Assembly (NCBI RefSeq): GCF_005938085.1
Contig: NZ_SMZK01000008.1
Coordinates: 1 to 32,237, forward strand
Length of the DNA stretch: 32,237 nucleotides
Origin: Haloterrigena sp. H1
Lineage (GTDB): Archaea > Halobacteriota > Halobacteria > Halobacteriales > Natrialbaceae
Direction of reading: 5' to 3'
Part shown: positions 6,303 through 14,525 of the stretch, piece by piece
Layout of the letters: every line of letters starts with the position of its first letter
Numbering within the stretch: position 1 is the stretch's first letter
Program-made: the position numbers and the translations under genes
Notes under the pieces: generated by a model
The model's database searches: none
What the model was told of the DNA's origin: nothing
What the model saw: only the letters and a program-made list of their open reading frames with translations

Positions 6303-6417
6303 TGATCAGCACGCGACTGGGATCCGTCATCGCGGACACCTCGATCGCCTCCTCGAGGGGACTGATGAGCGCGAGACGTGCTGGATCGTGCCGGCAGACG
6401 TCCATTTCTGAGTACTC

Positions 6418-6783
6418 ATGCCCCGAATCACCAACTGGACACGAGAGAGTCGAACACCCACGCTGGCATATCGAAACACCGAGACTGGAGCGCAAGCCGT
6501 CCTGCATCGTGCCCCGGACTCCTACGCGTACAAGTGGCGGGCAGCGATCCTCGTCGACGGCTATCCAGTGTGGTCGCAAGGCTTCGAGACAAAAGAGGCG
6601 ACCAGCGTTCGGGATGCACTCCGGGACCGCCCAGCCCCCGAACTCGCTTGTCCTGAGTGTCCAAACGACGACGTCATCGTCGGCCAGAAATCTGCCACTG
6701 GCGCGAAGGTCCAGCGATGGTTCGACTGTCCTAACTGTGGCTACGAAGCCCCCTCGAAAATCGTCTATGGCGCAGAACACTAG
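6418..6783 (+). CDS. DUF7568-like zinc-ribbon protein
   Basis: A 121-residue protein starting MPRITNWTRESRTPTLAYRN, a start I recognise from haloarchaeal island proteins of the DUF7568 kind. The N-terminal half (AVLHRAPDSYAYKWRAAILV, GYPVWSQGFETKEA) is a conserved small domain of unknown role. The C-terminal half is a zinc ribbon with CPECPNDDV and FDCPNCGYEA, about 26 residues apart, as in nucleic-acid-binding ribbons. It follows the split gene by 6 bp and was probably co-transcribed with it, so its expression may now depend on the IS or a new promoter. No catalytic motif is visible. Confidence 0.75.
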   Translation: MPRITNWTRESRTPTLAYRNTETGAQAVLHRAPDSYAYKWRAAILVDGYPVWSQGFETKEATSVRDALRDRPAPELACPECPNDDVIVGQKSATGAKVQRWFDCPNCGYEAPSKIVYGAEH

Positions 6784-6863
6784 CAGCAGGTGAGAGCGCA
6801 AGCTACGAAGTGAGCATCACTGCACGGCGGGTACTTTTAGTGGTCAATACTGATACCAGAGGC

Positions 6864-7415
6864 ATGAGCGAGGATGTAGTCAGGGCCGCGTTTCCCGAAC
6901 TCGAGGTGATCGAAGACGACGATCTTCGAGCGGGCGTTACCAGTGCGTGGGCAATGGCCATCGAAGAAAACGACATCGACGACCTCACCGAGGTACCGTG
7001 GCTACCCCCAACACAGCGTGCATTAGGGTTGGAGAACGAACGGCTGGTAAGCCACGTTCGGGACGTAACTGCCTGTGCCGTCACGCTCGCAGAGACGCTC
7101 CTCGAGCGGCGCGAGGTCACGCTCTCAGTGGATACGGTGGTTGCTGGTGCACTCATCCACGACGTGAGTAAACTCGCTGAATTCGACGGGATGACCGAGA
7201 CGCCAGTCTACAATCTGCTCGGACATCCCTACTACGGAGTCTACGTCGTTGCAGCGGTGGGTCTGCCAGTTGAACTGGCACACATCGTGCTCTCCCATAC
7301 GAGTCGAACGACGGTCGAGCCGGCGACGATCGAAGCGGAACTCATCAGGAGAGCCGACGAAGTTGCGGCAGCCGCTATCCGGTCACAGGCGACAGACGAC
7401 CTTCGAACCGTATAA
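6864..7415 (+). CDS. HD-domain phosphohydrolase-like protein
   Basis: A 183-residue protein. Metal-binding HD motif residues are spaced as in the superfamily: His64 (LVSHVRD), His99-Asp100 (GALIHDVSKL), His121 (LLGHPYYG), His145 (IVLSHTSR) and Asp165 (RRADEVAA). Such proteins hydrolyse phosphate esters of nucleotides or act on cyclic nucleotides; the substrate is unknown. A GTG at 6810 in the same frame is possible. I prefer ATG at 6864 because a TATA-like acttttag at 6833-6840 lies about 27 nt upstream, fitting a leaderless message. It sits between unknown island genes, so a role in element maintenance or defence is possible but not shown. Confidence 0.75.
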   Translation: MSEDVVRAAFPELEVIEDDDLRAGVTSAWAMAIEENDIDDLTEVPWLPPTQRALGLENERLVSHVRDVTACAVTLAETLLERREVTLSVDTVVAGALIHDVSKLAEFDGMTETPVYNLLGHPYYGVYVVAAVGLPVELAHIVLSHTSRTTVEPATIEAELIRRADEVAAAAIRSQATDDLRTV

Positions 7416-7540
7416 CCGCTGCACCGAACGGTCGGCGCTTCCCCTGTACTTACCGTAGCAAGTCGTTATCTCTCACTTGCGGAAAGAGCCACAGAGCAAT
7501 CCAGTTTTTTGTGCCTCAACAGGGGTAGAGGCAACAGCCA

Positions 7541-7768
7541 ATGAGCGATACACCAGAGCAACCTCGAAACTCGAGCGAACTCTCACCAGCACAGCGGCTC
7601 GAGGCACCGAATACGCGGCTCATCGACGCCGGTATCGCAACGATCAACGATATGGACATGCTACGAGCCTGCATTGCCTACGAAAACCAACATCAGCAAC
7701 GTGTCCCGATCCTCCACCAACTCGAGAAGCGGGCCAACGAACTCCGCTCACAGGACAAACGTGACTAA
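7541..7768 (+). CDS. Small haloarchaeal protein of unknown function
   Basis: A 75-residue, charged protein starting MSDTPEQPRNSSELSPAQRL. The middle (DAGIATINDMDMLRACIAYE) looks like a short helix-hairpin with the phrase IAYENQHQQRVPILHQLEKR, then a basic helical tail. I do not recognise the family with certainty. Similar short helical proteins with an AYEN-x-x-Q core occur on haloarchaeal plasmids. No transmembrane segment or cysteine is present. A T-run (7505-7510) about 34 nt upstream may belong to the promoter or end the previous message. Confidence 0.6.
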   Translation: MSDTPEQPRNSSELSPAQRLEAPNTRLIDAGIATINDMDMLRACIAYENQHQQRVPILHQLEKRANELRSQDKRD

Positions 7769-7859
7769 CTCAACGCTCTTGCTAACAGATTACAGGACGT
7801 CCGGGCGGAACCCCGCCAACCCCTTACTCTGTGCGTGATGACGCGAAAGCCGTCACCAG

Positions 7860-8837
7860 TCATCCCTGTACCTCCGTCCCCGCCCGGAAGCTTGTGAGGT
7901 CGTCAATACGCTCTTCGAGTTCTTCGATTTCCTGTTGCAGTTCCTCGGCTTCTGTCTCCTCGCTAGCAGCAAGTCGATCCTTCAAGCCCTGGAGGCGCGA
8001 CTCCTTGACATCGTTGTCGACCTCCGCCTTGCGAACGTACTCGCTCTCATCGATCTCGTAGACATCGGACTCAGTGAGCGTCGTCACCCCGAGTGCTTCG
8101 TCGACCTTCTGGCGATCAACGCTCATGACGCGCTCGCGGTCGATCCCTTCTGCCTCGAGCATCGAGAGGACGTCCTCATCGTCTTTGAGCGAGCGGTTAC
8201 GGCGACTCGTGCGCTGGACGGAACCGTACTGACCGGCAACAGGACGGTCGTGATGGAGGCGTGAGAGAAGCACATCGGCGACCTCCTGGCGAAAGTCGTT
8301 GGCGTCACGCTGGACATCCGACAGCAGCGTGTAGAGGTTTACGAGGGTGGTCGTCTCCAACTCAGGCAGGTCAGTTACGTCGTGGCGCTCGAGCGCATCG
8401 ATCAGTAGCAGCGCATCCGAGTAGATGTCCAGACCGTCGGGTTCGGTGCGGTCGTCGTCATCGATATCTGGTTCGTGTGCTGTGTTGGCCAGTTGGGTCG
8501 TCGTCGGTCCGTCTGTCTCGGCGATCACACCCGCGTCTTCGTCGATCTCGAACCGGGGATGAACACTCAACACCGCTGGATACGGGTCAGCATCTGGCGG
8601 CAGCCGATCGAGATCGAACCCATCGTGCGCGGTCTGTATCTGATGGTAGAGTGTCTCAAACTGCTCACGTTGGAGCGGACGCTTCTCGTTTGACTCATCA
8701 AACTGGATGATAATGCGGTGTTCCTGGATATCTGTGATGTGGATGCGAGAGTGCGACAACGGTGTGATCAGTGTCGCGTCCGCCGGCAGTTCATCCAGAT
8801 GCTCGAGAAGTGTGTGCCAACTGACGCTGAATGGCAT
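7860..8837 (-). CDS. Conserved island protein of unknown function with C-terminal coiled coil
   Basis: A 325-residue acidic protein starting MPFSVSWHTLLEHLDELPAD. The N-terminal third (LITPLSHSRIHITDIQEHRI and IIQFDESNEKRPLQREQFET) predicts a small mixed alpha/beta domain that could bind nucleic acid or protein; its catalytic role, if any, is not visible. A linker rich in Asp follows near 125-140. The middle contains LLIDALERHDVTDLPELETT and SRLHHDRPVAGQYGSVQRTS. The last 60 residues (EELQQEIEELEERIDDL) form a clear coiled coil, suggesting oligomerisation. Transcribed against its neighbours. It resembles unannotated proteins from haloarchaeal plasmids, but I cannot assign a function. Confidence 0.65.
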   Translation of the reverse strand: MPFSVSWHTLLEHLDELPADATLITPLSHSRIHITDIQEHRIIIQFDESNEKRPLQREQFETLYHQIQTAHDGFDLDRLPPDADPYPAVLSVHPRFEIDEDAGVIAETDGPTTTQLANTAHEPDIDDDDRTEPDGLDIYSDALLLIDALERHDVTDLPELETTTLVNLYTLLSDVQRDANDFRQEVADVLLSRLHHDRPVAGQYGSVQRTSRRNRSLKDDEDVLSMLEAEGIDRERVMSVDRQKVDEALGVTTLTESDVYEIDESEYVRKAEVDNDVKESRLQGLKDRLAASEETEAEELQQEIEELEERIDDLTSFRAGTEVQG

Positions 8838-8962
8838 ACATGGTAATTAGGTGCCGTCCGACTAAACCTTGCTCTCGGCGAGTGTCAGAGAACTCTCCAA
8901 CTGGTTTGACCCACCGACTGCTGCGGTGACCTTATCCGTCGGTATCGCCAGTAACTGAAGTA

Positions 8963-11341
8963 GTGACCAGTTCACGATTGACGGACACACTTCGAGAGAC
9001 CCTTGTTCTCTTCGAAGCGGGAGGGGCACCCATGACGACAACCGAGGTAGCCGAACAACTCAACCTCGGCCGCCAGAGTACCTACGAGCGTCTTGAACGA
9101 CTCGTCGATCACGACCGGCTCGAAACCAAGAAAGTCGGGGGAAACGGACGCGTGTGGTGGCAGCCACCCATGAACGGACAAGCGTTCACGAAGGGGCGGG
9201 AAAGGGACGCGGTAGACAGCGATCTCGGCGGGGTCTTCGACCGAATCTCAAATAGCTTCTTCGCCCTCGACGAAGAATTCCGCTTTCGCTATCTGGACGA
9301 CCACGCAGCAGACCTTCTGGGGCTGGATGAGGCCGGAATTGGTTCGGATATTCGTGACCAGAATATCACGGAGACGTTCGAGAGCGCACTGTACGAAGCT
9401 CTCGAAACACAAGAACTCCTGACCTTCGAAGACTATTATCCTCCGTTGGACAAGTGGCTCCACAACGCCATTTATCCCTCAGAGTCGGGCCTGTCAGTCT
9501 ACACCCGCGACATCACCGAACGGAAGCGACGTGAACGAGAACTGGCCCGCTGCGAAGAGATCATCGAAACGAGTCCGATCGGCATCACGATCGTCGACAG
9601 TGATGGGAAGATGGAGTTCGCCAACGACCGAGCTGAGGATATATACGGGCGGAACAAAGAACAGATCAACGACCTCAGCTTTAACGATTCTGACTGGAAC
9701 GAAGTCGACATCGACGGCGACCCCCTCCCGGATGACGAGAAGCCCTTTCCGCAAATTATGGAGTCCGGAGAACCGGTGTTTGATCATATCAGTGGCGTGT
9801 TTAGTTCGGCAGGAGAGCGCGTCTGGGTCTCCGTCAACGGATCGCCGGTCTACGACGGCCGCGGAGAGATCGACAGTGTTGTGTTCGCCATCGAAGACAT
9901 CACCGACCAATTAGAGCGGGAACGAGAACTCGAACAGTACGAAACGATCGTCGAAACGGCTCACGATGGCATCTATGTTCTCGACGAGGAGCGGCGGTTC
10001 GAACTCGTCAACGAGTCGTTTGCCGATCTGACCCCATTTTCTCGAACAGAGTTACTGGGTCAACACGCCTCGATGGTGTTCGCCAACGAGTTCGCGTCAA
10101 TCGAGTCCGAACAGTGGGAGAATGCGACGCCGGATGAACTCCCATTGTTCGAGGAGACGATAGAGGCTGGCCCGAACGAGACCCGAACGGTCGAGAACCG
10201 GTTCGTCCTGCTGGACGAAAGCGGTGATGAGAAGCGGGTCGGAGTAGTCCGGGATATCACTGAGCAAAAAGCGTACCAGCGCAAGCTGGAAGAGAGCGAG
10301 CAACGCTACCGTGCCCTGGCTGAGAATTTCCCCAACGGAATCGTCGCACTGTTCGACGAAGATTTCCAGTATATCGCGGCTGGCGGCGAACTCATCGACG
10401 AGATTGGGCTCGATCGAGAGAAAGCCATCGGGCAGTCGATCTACGAGCGGTATCCTGACGATTTAATCGACGAAGTCGAGCCGCATTTCAAAGCTGCACT
10501 CGAAGGCGAAGAGAACTCGTTTGAAGTCGAATACTACGGCCGAAACCTGCTGACGTATACTCTTCCCATCACAACCGTGGGCGACGATCGCCAGGGAATG
10601 CTTGTCATCCAGGACGTCACCGAACGCCGGGAGTATCAACGACAACTCGAAGAGTCGAACGAACGCCTCGAACAGTTCGCCTACGCAGCCTCTCATGACC
10701 TCCAAGAGCCGTTGCGAATGGTTACGAGCTACCTCCAATTAATCGAGGATCGGTACGGCGATGCGCTCGATGAAGACGGTGAAGAATTCCTCGAGTTCGC
10801 CGTCGACGGCGCCGAGCGAATGCGCGAGATGATCGACGGACTGCTCGAGTACTCGCGCATCGAAACGCGTGGCAATCCGTTCGAACCGGTCGACCTCGAT
10901 GATGTCCTTGATCACGTTCGCGAAGATCTCCAAATGCGGATCGACGAGAGTAACGCTGAGATCACAACCGACGATCTCCCGTGTGTAGATGGCGACGCCA
11001 GCCAGTTGCGCCAGGTTTTCCAGAACCTGCTGAGTAATGCGATCGAGTACAGCGGGGACGAGCCGCCGCAGATCGACATTTCCGCCACGCGTGATGACGA
11101 ATGTTGGATCATTTCAGTGCAGGATAACGGTATTGGGATCAATCCTGATGAACAGGAGCGTATCTTCGAGGTGTTCCAACGACTGCATACCTACGAGGAA
11201 CACTCGGGGACGGGCATTGGCCTCGCGCTGTCTCGGCGGGTCGTCGAGCGCCACGGCGGCGAGATCTGGATCGACTCCGAACCCGGAGAGGGGTCGACGT
11301 TCTCGTTTACGCTTCCTGCAGTACAGAATCAGGATGGGTGA
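8963..11341 (+). CDS. Multi-PAS sensor histidine kinase with N-terminal winged helix
   Basis: A 792-residue protein from GTG at 8963. Residues 1-75 form a winged helix (PMTTTEVAEQLNLGRQSTYE, KKVGGNGRVWWQPP). Four PAS domains follow at about 90-180, 185-313, 318-435 and 445-553, each ending in a DIT/DVT-(E/D)-x-(K/R/L) linker. HisKA has the phosphoacceptor in AASHDLQEPL (His578). The ATPase domain has NLLSNAIEY, DNGIGI and GTGIGLAL. No transmembrane segments are seen, so this is a cytoplasmic sensor, with PAS ligands (redox, light, small molecules) unknown. The wHTH at the front suggests direct DNA contact, a layout frequent in haloarchaea. No response regulator lies nearby. It ends about 50 bp before the truncated gene at 11390, a likely recombination edge. 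Confidence 0.9.
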   Translation: MTSSRLTDTLRETLVLFEAGGAPMTTTEVAEQLNLGRQSTYERLERLVDHDRLETKKVGGNGRVWWQPPMNGQAFTKGRERDAVDSDLGGVFDRISNSFFALDEEFRFRYLDDHAADLLGLDEAGIGSDIRDQNITETFESALYEALETQELLTFEDYYPPLDKWLHNAIYPSESGLSVYTRDITERKRRERELARCEEIIETSPIGITIVDSDGKMEFANDRAEDIYGRNKEQINDLSFNDSDWNEVDIDGDPLPDDEKPFPQIMESGEPVFDHISGVFSSAGERVWVSVNGSPVYDGRGEIDSVVFAIEDITDQLERERELEQYETIVETAHDGIYVLDEERRFELVNESFADLTPFSRTELLGQHASMVFANEFASIESEQWENATPDELPLFEETIEAGPNETRTVENRFVLLDESGDEKRVGVVRDITEQKAYQRKLEESEQRYRALAENFPNGIVALFDEDFQYIAAGGELIDEIGLDREKAIGQSIYERYPDDLIDEVEPHFKAALEGEENSFEVEYYGRNLLTYTLPITTVGDDRQGMLVIQDVTERREYQRQLEESNERLEQFAYAASHDLQEPLRMVTSYLQLIEDRYGDALDEDGEEFLEFAVDGAERMREMIDGLLEYSRIETRGNPFEPVDLDDVLDHVREDLQMRIDESNAEITTDDLPCVDGDASQLRQVFQNLLSNAIEYSGDEPPQIDISATRDDECWIISVQDNGIGINPDEQERIFEVFQRLHTYEEHSGTGIGLALSRRVVERHGGEIWIDSEPGEGSTFSFTLPAVQNQDG

Positions 11342-11389
11342 CCCCGCTTCACGTATCGTTCCCTTTGTCCGAACTTGGATTGATTAGAG

Positions 11390-11902
11390 TTGTTCGACGA
11401 GGCGTATGACGGTGATGGCCTGCTGTATATCATGTATCAGCTCGAGGAACCTGCAGAGACTGCAACACCCGCTGATATCGTGCCTCAGTACATCGGCAAG
11501 GCAGAGGCGTACGGAAAGAAGCGAGAACTCAGTGCGAACTTCACAGAGATCGCCTACGAACGGGATGGGACGCGAAGCTTTGCGCGGTGGGGTGATGGAA
11601 ACTACTGGCATATCAGCGAACTCTCACAGGCACTCGCTGGCGACGACGAACGCAAACAGCACTGGGTTGAAGCACTCTTTGAGCCCGATTCACGAACGTT
11701 ATCTCAGCAGACGTATCTCTGGGTCCATGCCTGAAACAGTACAGAAGACAGCAGTCCATACGGAACACTCGCAACCCTTGCAGAGGTCGAACCACTGCTA
11801 ATCGGGGCAGCGTACGATGCATACCCAGCGTCGCTCTTGAACAAGAGTGGAACGCCAGACGACGCGCCGATCAAAGTGGAGACCCCGGCGTCCGCTGACT
11901 GA
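11390..11902 (+). pseudogene. GIY-YIG-like island gene, 5' truncated and with in-frame TGA
   Basis: The frame begins directly after a stop at 11381-11383 with no proper start and reads GLLYIMYQLEEPAETATPAD, PQYIGKAEAYGKKRELSANF, SFARWGDGNYWHISELS and QQTYLWVHA. It then meets TGA at 11732-11734. The same frame continues beyond it with TLATLAEVEPLLIGAAYDAY and LLNKSGTPDDAPIKVE to TGA at 11900-11902. Intact relatives, as I remember them, have Trp at the TGA position, so TGG to TGA is the simplest explanation. The missing N-terminal part was probably lost when the kinase region was joined here. The YIGKAEAYGKK stretch recalls GIY-YIG nucleases, but that link is tentative. Confidence 0.65.
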
Positions 11903-11935
11903 CGACTCTCCTGCTGCTCGAGTCCGGCGTATTTT

Positions 11936-11961
11936 TGAGACCCCCTGAGGGGTGGAGGTCT
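11936..11961 (+). terminator. Hairpin after the truncated gene
   Basis: agacc (11938-11942) can pair with ggtct (11957-11961), or acccc (11940-11944) with ggggt (11949-11953). A T-run (11932-11936) precedes it. It lies between two rightward genes and may end transcription of the first; archaeal termination relies on the T-run rather than the stem. Confidence 0.4.
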
Positions 11962-12014
11962 TCTCGAGTTCAGTTCAATTCGATCTGATTCGACTCGAGA
12001 AGCACTGATCAAAC

Positions 12015-12950
12015 ATGGCTACGAGCAGCAGCTCCCGGGAAACATTCGACGATTCGGACACCCGGCACGACGAGATGCACAGTACGATCGAAGCATGGAT
12101 CCAGGACCTCGTCGACGAAGTCGATGACGCCGTCTCGAGCGAGCAGTTCAAACAGTGGTTGGACGTCCAGAGTCGCTTCCATGACTACTCGCACCGAAAC
12201 ACGCTGTTGATCAAACTCCAGTGTCCGCAGGCAACGCGCGTTGCCGGCTATCGAACATGGCAAAACGAGTTCGACCGGCACGTCAAAGAAGGAGAGACAG
12301 CGATCTGGATCTGGGCACCCATCATCGCGAAGCAATGTCCCGACTGTGGGAACTCGCCGTCGTATCACGAACGTAGAGACTGTGAGTACAACGAGACACC
12401 GCCGGACAGTTGGGAAAAGGGACTCGTAGGCTTTCGGCCAGCACCCGTCTTCGATATCTCACAGACTGACGGCGAGCCATTGCCCGACCTCGAGACCGAA
12501 GCAAGAGGTGACGCAGATGAGTTGGTTCCCGCGCTCCTCGGGGCAGCAGACACACTCAAGGTGGACGTAGAGGTAGTATGACCCCAGAACTGGTCGCATG
12601 GGAGTGCCAAGGGCATCAGTGAGTACCGCTCTCAAGAGCAGCCACGCGTCGCCGTCCGAGATCGTGAGAACGACGCTGACCTTGCTGTCACGCTCGTTCA
12701 CGAGTACGCGCATGCGCTGTTACACAGTGGCGTCGACGACGAGGCTGAGCGATCGAAACGTGAACTCGAGGCCGAAGCGGTCGGTTACATCGTTGGACGG
12801 TACTTCGAGTTGGATACCAGTGGGTCAGCGTTCTACCTTGCCGCGTGGCACGGTGACGAACCGGAGACGATCCTCGACCGGCTTGAGAGGATCAGTTCGA
12901 CCGCCCAGGAGATCATCGACATCGTCAGCGAGGTGATCGACGATGAGTGA
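12015..12950 (+). pseudogene. ArdC-like ssDNA-binding domain plus metallopeptidase gene, with in-frame TGA
   Basis: Residues 1-188 match the ArdC N-terminal/ssDNA-binding type: FHDYSHRNTLLIKLQCPQAT, GYRTWQNEFDRHVKEGETAI, IWAPIIAKQCPDCGNSP, FRPAPVFDISQTDGEPLPD. TGA at 12579-12581 then stops translation. The same frame goes on without a shift: PQNWSHGSAKGISEYRSQEQ, LAVTLVHEYAHALLHSGVDD (zinc site HEYAH, His229 to His233) and LEAEAVGYIVGRYFELDTSG, ending at 12948-12950. The whole is 311 codons plus stop, the usual length for this plasmid family, which pairs the binding domain with a peptidase and is linked to conjugation and anti-restriction. The nonsense change removes the peptidase half. A working N-terminal protein or stop readthrough cannot be excluded. 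Confidence 0.75.
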
Positions 12951-13151
12951 TCGACGCTGAAGCCCTCGAGGGGCTTGCAGACTCGACGGGCCCACAGACT
13001 GATACTGATCTCGAGATTCGATTCTCGATTGGTGAATTCCGTATACTGGTCACAGGATTCGATGTGACTGTCTCCAGAATATCATAGAGAAATGATGAAT
13101 CACCTGTGCTTAAGAAAGAGGATATTCTTCTAGATACTCAACAGAATTGGA

Positions 13152-13697
13152 TTATTCGAATTCAGGCACGAAGTCCTCATCGAGTTCCGGTGCAAGATCG
13201 CCACCAGTAAGCCAGGCCACTTGGTCGGCAGCGAACCCGTGCTTGGGAATCAACGCCTCTGTTGCTTCACCGAGTGGAATATCGTTTGTTACAACAGTGA
13301 CCTGATCAGCCGTTCCGTCAATTAGCATCTGGAGTGATAATCCGATAATCTCCGTGTCAGCTTTTTCCACGATATCTTCTGGCCGATCGCTGGCAGTTGC
13401 GATGAATCTCCGTGACTGATCCATGATCTTCGAGACTTCCGATATCGAATAGGATGGGCTTTCGGTAACTTTCAGCCAGCCTTCGCGCAATGCTTCGTCG
13501 ACAGCAAGATCACTTGATTCGTATCCATCGATCGCTGTCTCACCAGAGACTTCGGCATACACTTGCGGAGAAATTCGAAATACAACATCTCTCTGCTTGG
13601 CTTCGCGAGCTAGCGCTTGAAACCGTCCGCTTCCTCGCCGTCCACAACTGATGAGTACTGACGAGTCAAGAAAAACGATTTCTCTGTCGGCATCCAT
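13152..13697 (-). CDS. PIN-domain protein, probable toxin or effector nuclease
   Basis: A 181-residue protein with the PIN acidic set: Asp11 (VFLDSSVLISCG), Glu49 (QVYAEVSGE), Asp114 (EKADTEIIGLS) and Asp139 (VVTNDIPLGEA). PIN domains are metal-dependent ribonucleases, often VapC-type toxins cutting tRNA or rRNA. This one is longer than a classical VapC (about 130-140 residues), with an acidic tail ending ELDEDFVPEFE. It starts 5 bp after the stop of the HTH gene at 13703-14218, so the two form an operon with the regulator first, as in toxin-antitoxin pairs. Codon use is less GC-biased than in the core part, consistent with transfer. Confidence 0.8.
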   Translation of the reverse strand: MDADREIVFLDSSVLISCGRRGSGRFQALAREAKQRDVVFRISPQVYAEVSGETAIDGYESSDLAVDEALREGWLKVTESPSYSISEVSKIMDQSRRFIATASDRPEDIVEKADTEIIGLSLQMLIDGTADQVTVVTNDIPLGEATEALIPKHGFAADQVAWLTGGDLAPELDEDFVPEFE

Positions 13698-13702
13698 TCA
13701 AA

Positions 13703-14218
13703 TCACTCCTCGACGACGGGGCGAAGTGCGTCCAGAATGATACCCGCTTCTAACGATGAGATTTCCTGCTCCCGGGCCATAATTCGATGAGTTACTGATC
13801 CCTCAGCATATTCCCGAGCATACTCGAGAGCGACCGCAAGCCCATCCAAGCCGTGGCGTTCGATGTACGTATCGATATCGTCATCTCTCTCGCGGCGTGC
13901 AATCGCCTCGATCAATGCTGACGTGATCTGCCGCTGAACATCATCCTGTACCAGTTGGAGATCGATCTCACGAGCGGCATATCGTGCCGGCCGTCCCTCA
14001 TTCGACTGCTCAATGAACCCTGCAGATTCGAGATCGTTGATATAGTCGTAGGCAGTCCGCTGTGGGATCTCAAGAGAGTCGACGACGTCGTCGATCGTGG
14101 TGTCTGCGTTGTGACGAATGTAGGTATAGATCCACGCTTTCCGGGAGTTCCTGAGGAGTTCAAACGCTTCTCCTCCGGTATCGAGAGGCGTATTCCAATC
14201 TGCTCCTTTTGTAGACAT
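13703..14218 (-). CDS. Winged-helix regulator paired with the PIN protein (DUF7437-like)
   Basis: A 171-residue protein from ATG at 14218 (MSTKGADWNTPLDTGGEAFE). The frame is open to 14278, but the ATG fits because aataagcc at 14246-14253 (read as ggcttatt on the coding strand) lies about 30 nt upstream. The winged helix spans about 20-100: RKAWIYTYIRHNADTTIDDV, LEIPQRTAYDYINDLESAGF, then a wing with NEGRPARYAARE. The C-terminal half is helical (ALIEAIARRERDDDIDTYIE). The combination with a downstream PIN gene recurs in haloarchaea, and I infer antitoxin or autoregulator function. The family number is from memory. Confidence 0.75.
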   Translation of the reverse strand: MSTKGADWNTPLDTGGEAFELLRNSRKAWIYTYIRHNADTTIDDVVDSLEIPQRTAYDYINDLESAGFIEQSNEGRPARYAAREIDLQLVQDDVQRQITSALIEAIARRERDDDIDTYIERHGLDGLAVALEYAREYAEGSVTHRIMAREQEISSLEAGIILDALRPVVEE

Positions 14219-14436
14219 CCTAATAGCGAATTGCACGCAGATCGCAATAAGCCTTTTCAGCAAATACTGATAGGACAAAACAGGCTGCCACTGTCTGGAT
14301 CTATCTACAGGCAGGGCAGGCCGAGTGCCTCAGGGCTTGACCCCGTGGCGGTTCACCAATCCCAGCAGCAACCGCGACTAGCAAAAGCGCTCGAGTTCCG
14401 CCGTTCAGTTTCTGTGGTGCCACAGGGGTGAGCACC

Positions 14437-14525
14437 ATGACAGATCATCCGACGTTATCGGAGTTCGCGACGAACCAAGCGACTGACTCGAGGCCGGCCA
14501 GTCAGCTATCGACTGACGAGACCGT
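14437..14525 (+). pseudogene. 5' fragment of an accessory gene
   Basis: ATG at 14437 reads MTDHPTLSEFATNQATDSRP, a start I associate with haloarchaeal island genes, and is then fused to unrelated sequence belonging, on the other strand, to the membrane-protein gene ending here. The reading beyond about 14,525 (SMAGAPRRTRSRRRS) is antisense of that gene. The 218 bp between 14219 and 14436 show no other gene. Confidence 0.45.

Larger units (their letters stand above)
3338..6411 (+). pseudogene. Conserved haloarchaeal gene (DUF7995-like) split by two insertion sequences
   Basis: Three pieces join in one frame. Piece 1 is 3338-3353 (ATG CAT ATG ATT ATT T). Piece 2 is 4807-5182, giving ALVEASTAEEALSTGQTVFD, FDYYVTFDEEDTTVAGKARW and NDDEIMRDEDLARHAFQQVG, up to SICL. 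Piece 3 is 6303-6411 (YDQHATGIRHRGHLDRLLEG, TCWIVPADVHF, stop 6409-6411). The rebuilt protein starts MHMIIYALVEA and has about 165 residues, the expected length for this plasmid- and island-associated family of unknown function. The ISH6 element sits after codon 5, the IS5-like element about 35 codons before the end. Both target duplications (3346-3353/4799-4806 and 5175-5182/6295-6302) are intact, so there is no other visible damage. The next gene begins 6 bp after the stop, suggesting an operon now cut off from its promoter. Confidence 0.85.

Noticed and set aside
6004..6801. Minus-strand open frame of 265 codons over the IS end and DUF7568-like gene
   Set aside because: It overlaps the real genes in another frame and shows no recognisable domain.
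14280..14436. tRNA gene serving as island attachment site
   Set aside because: I could not fold a cloverleaf or find a matching direct repeat at the other side of the island.
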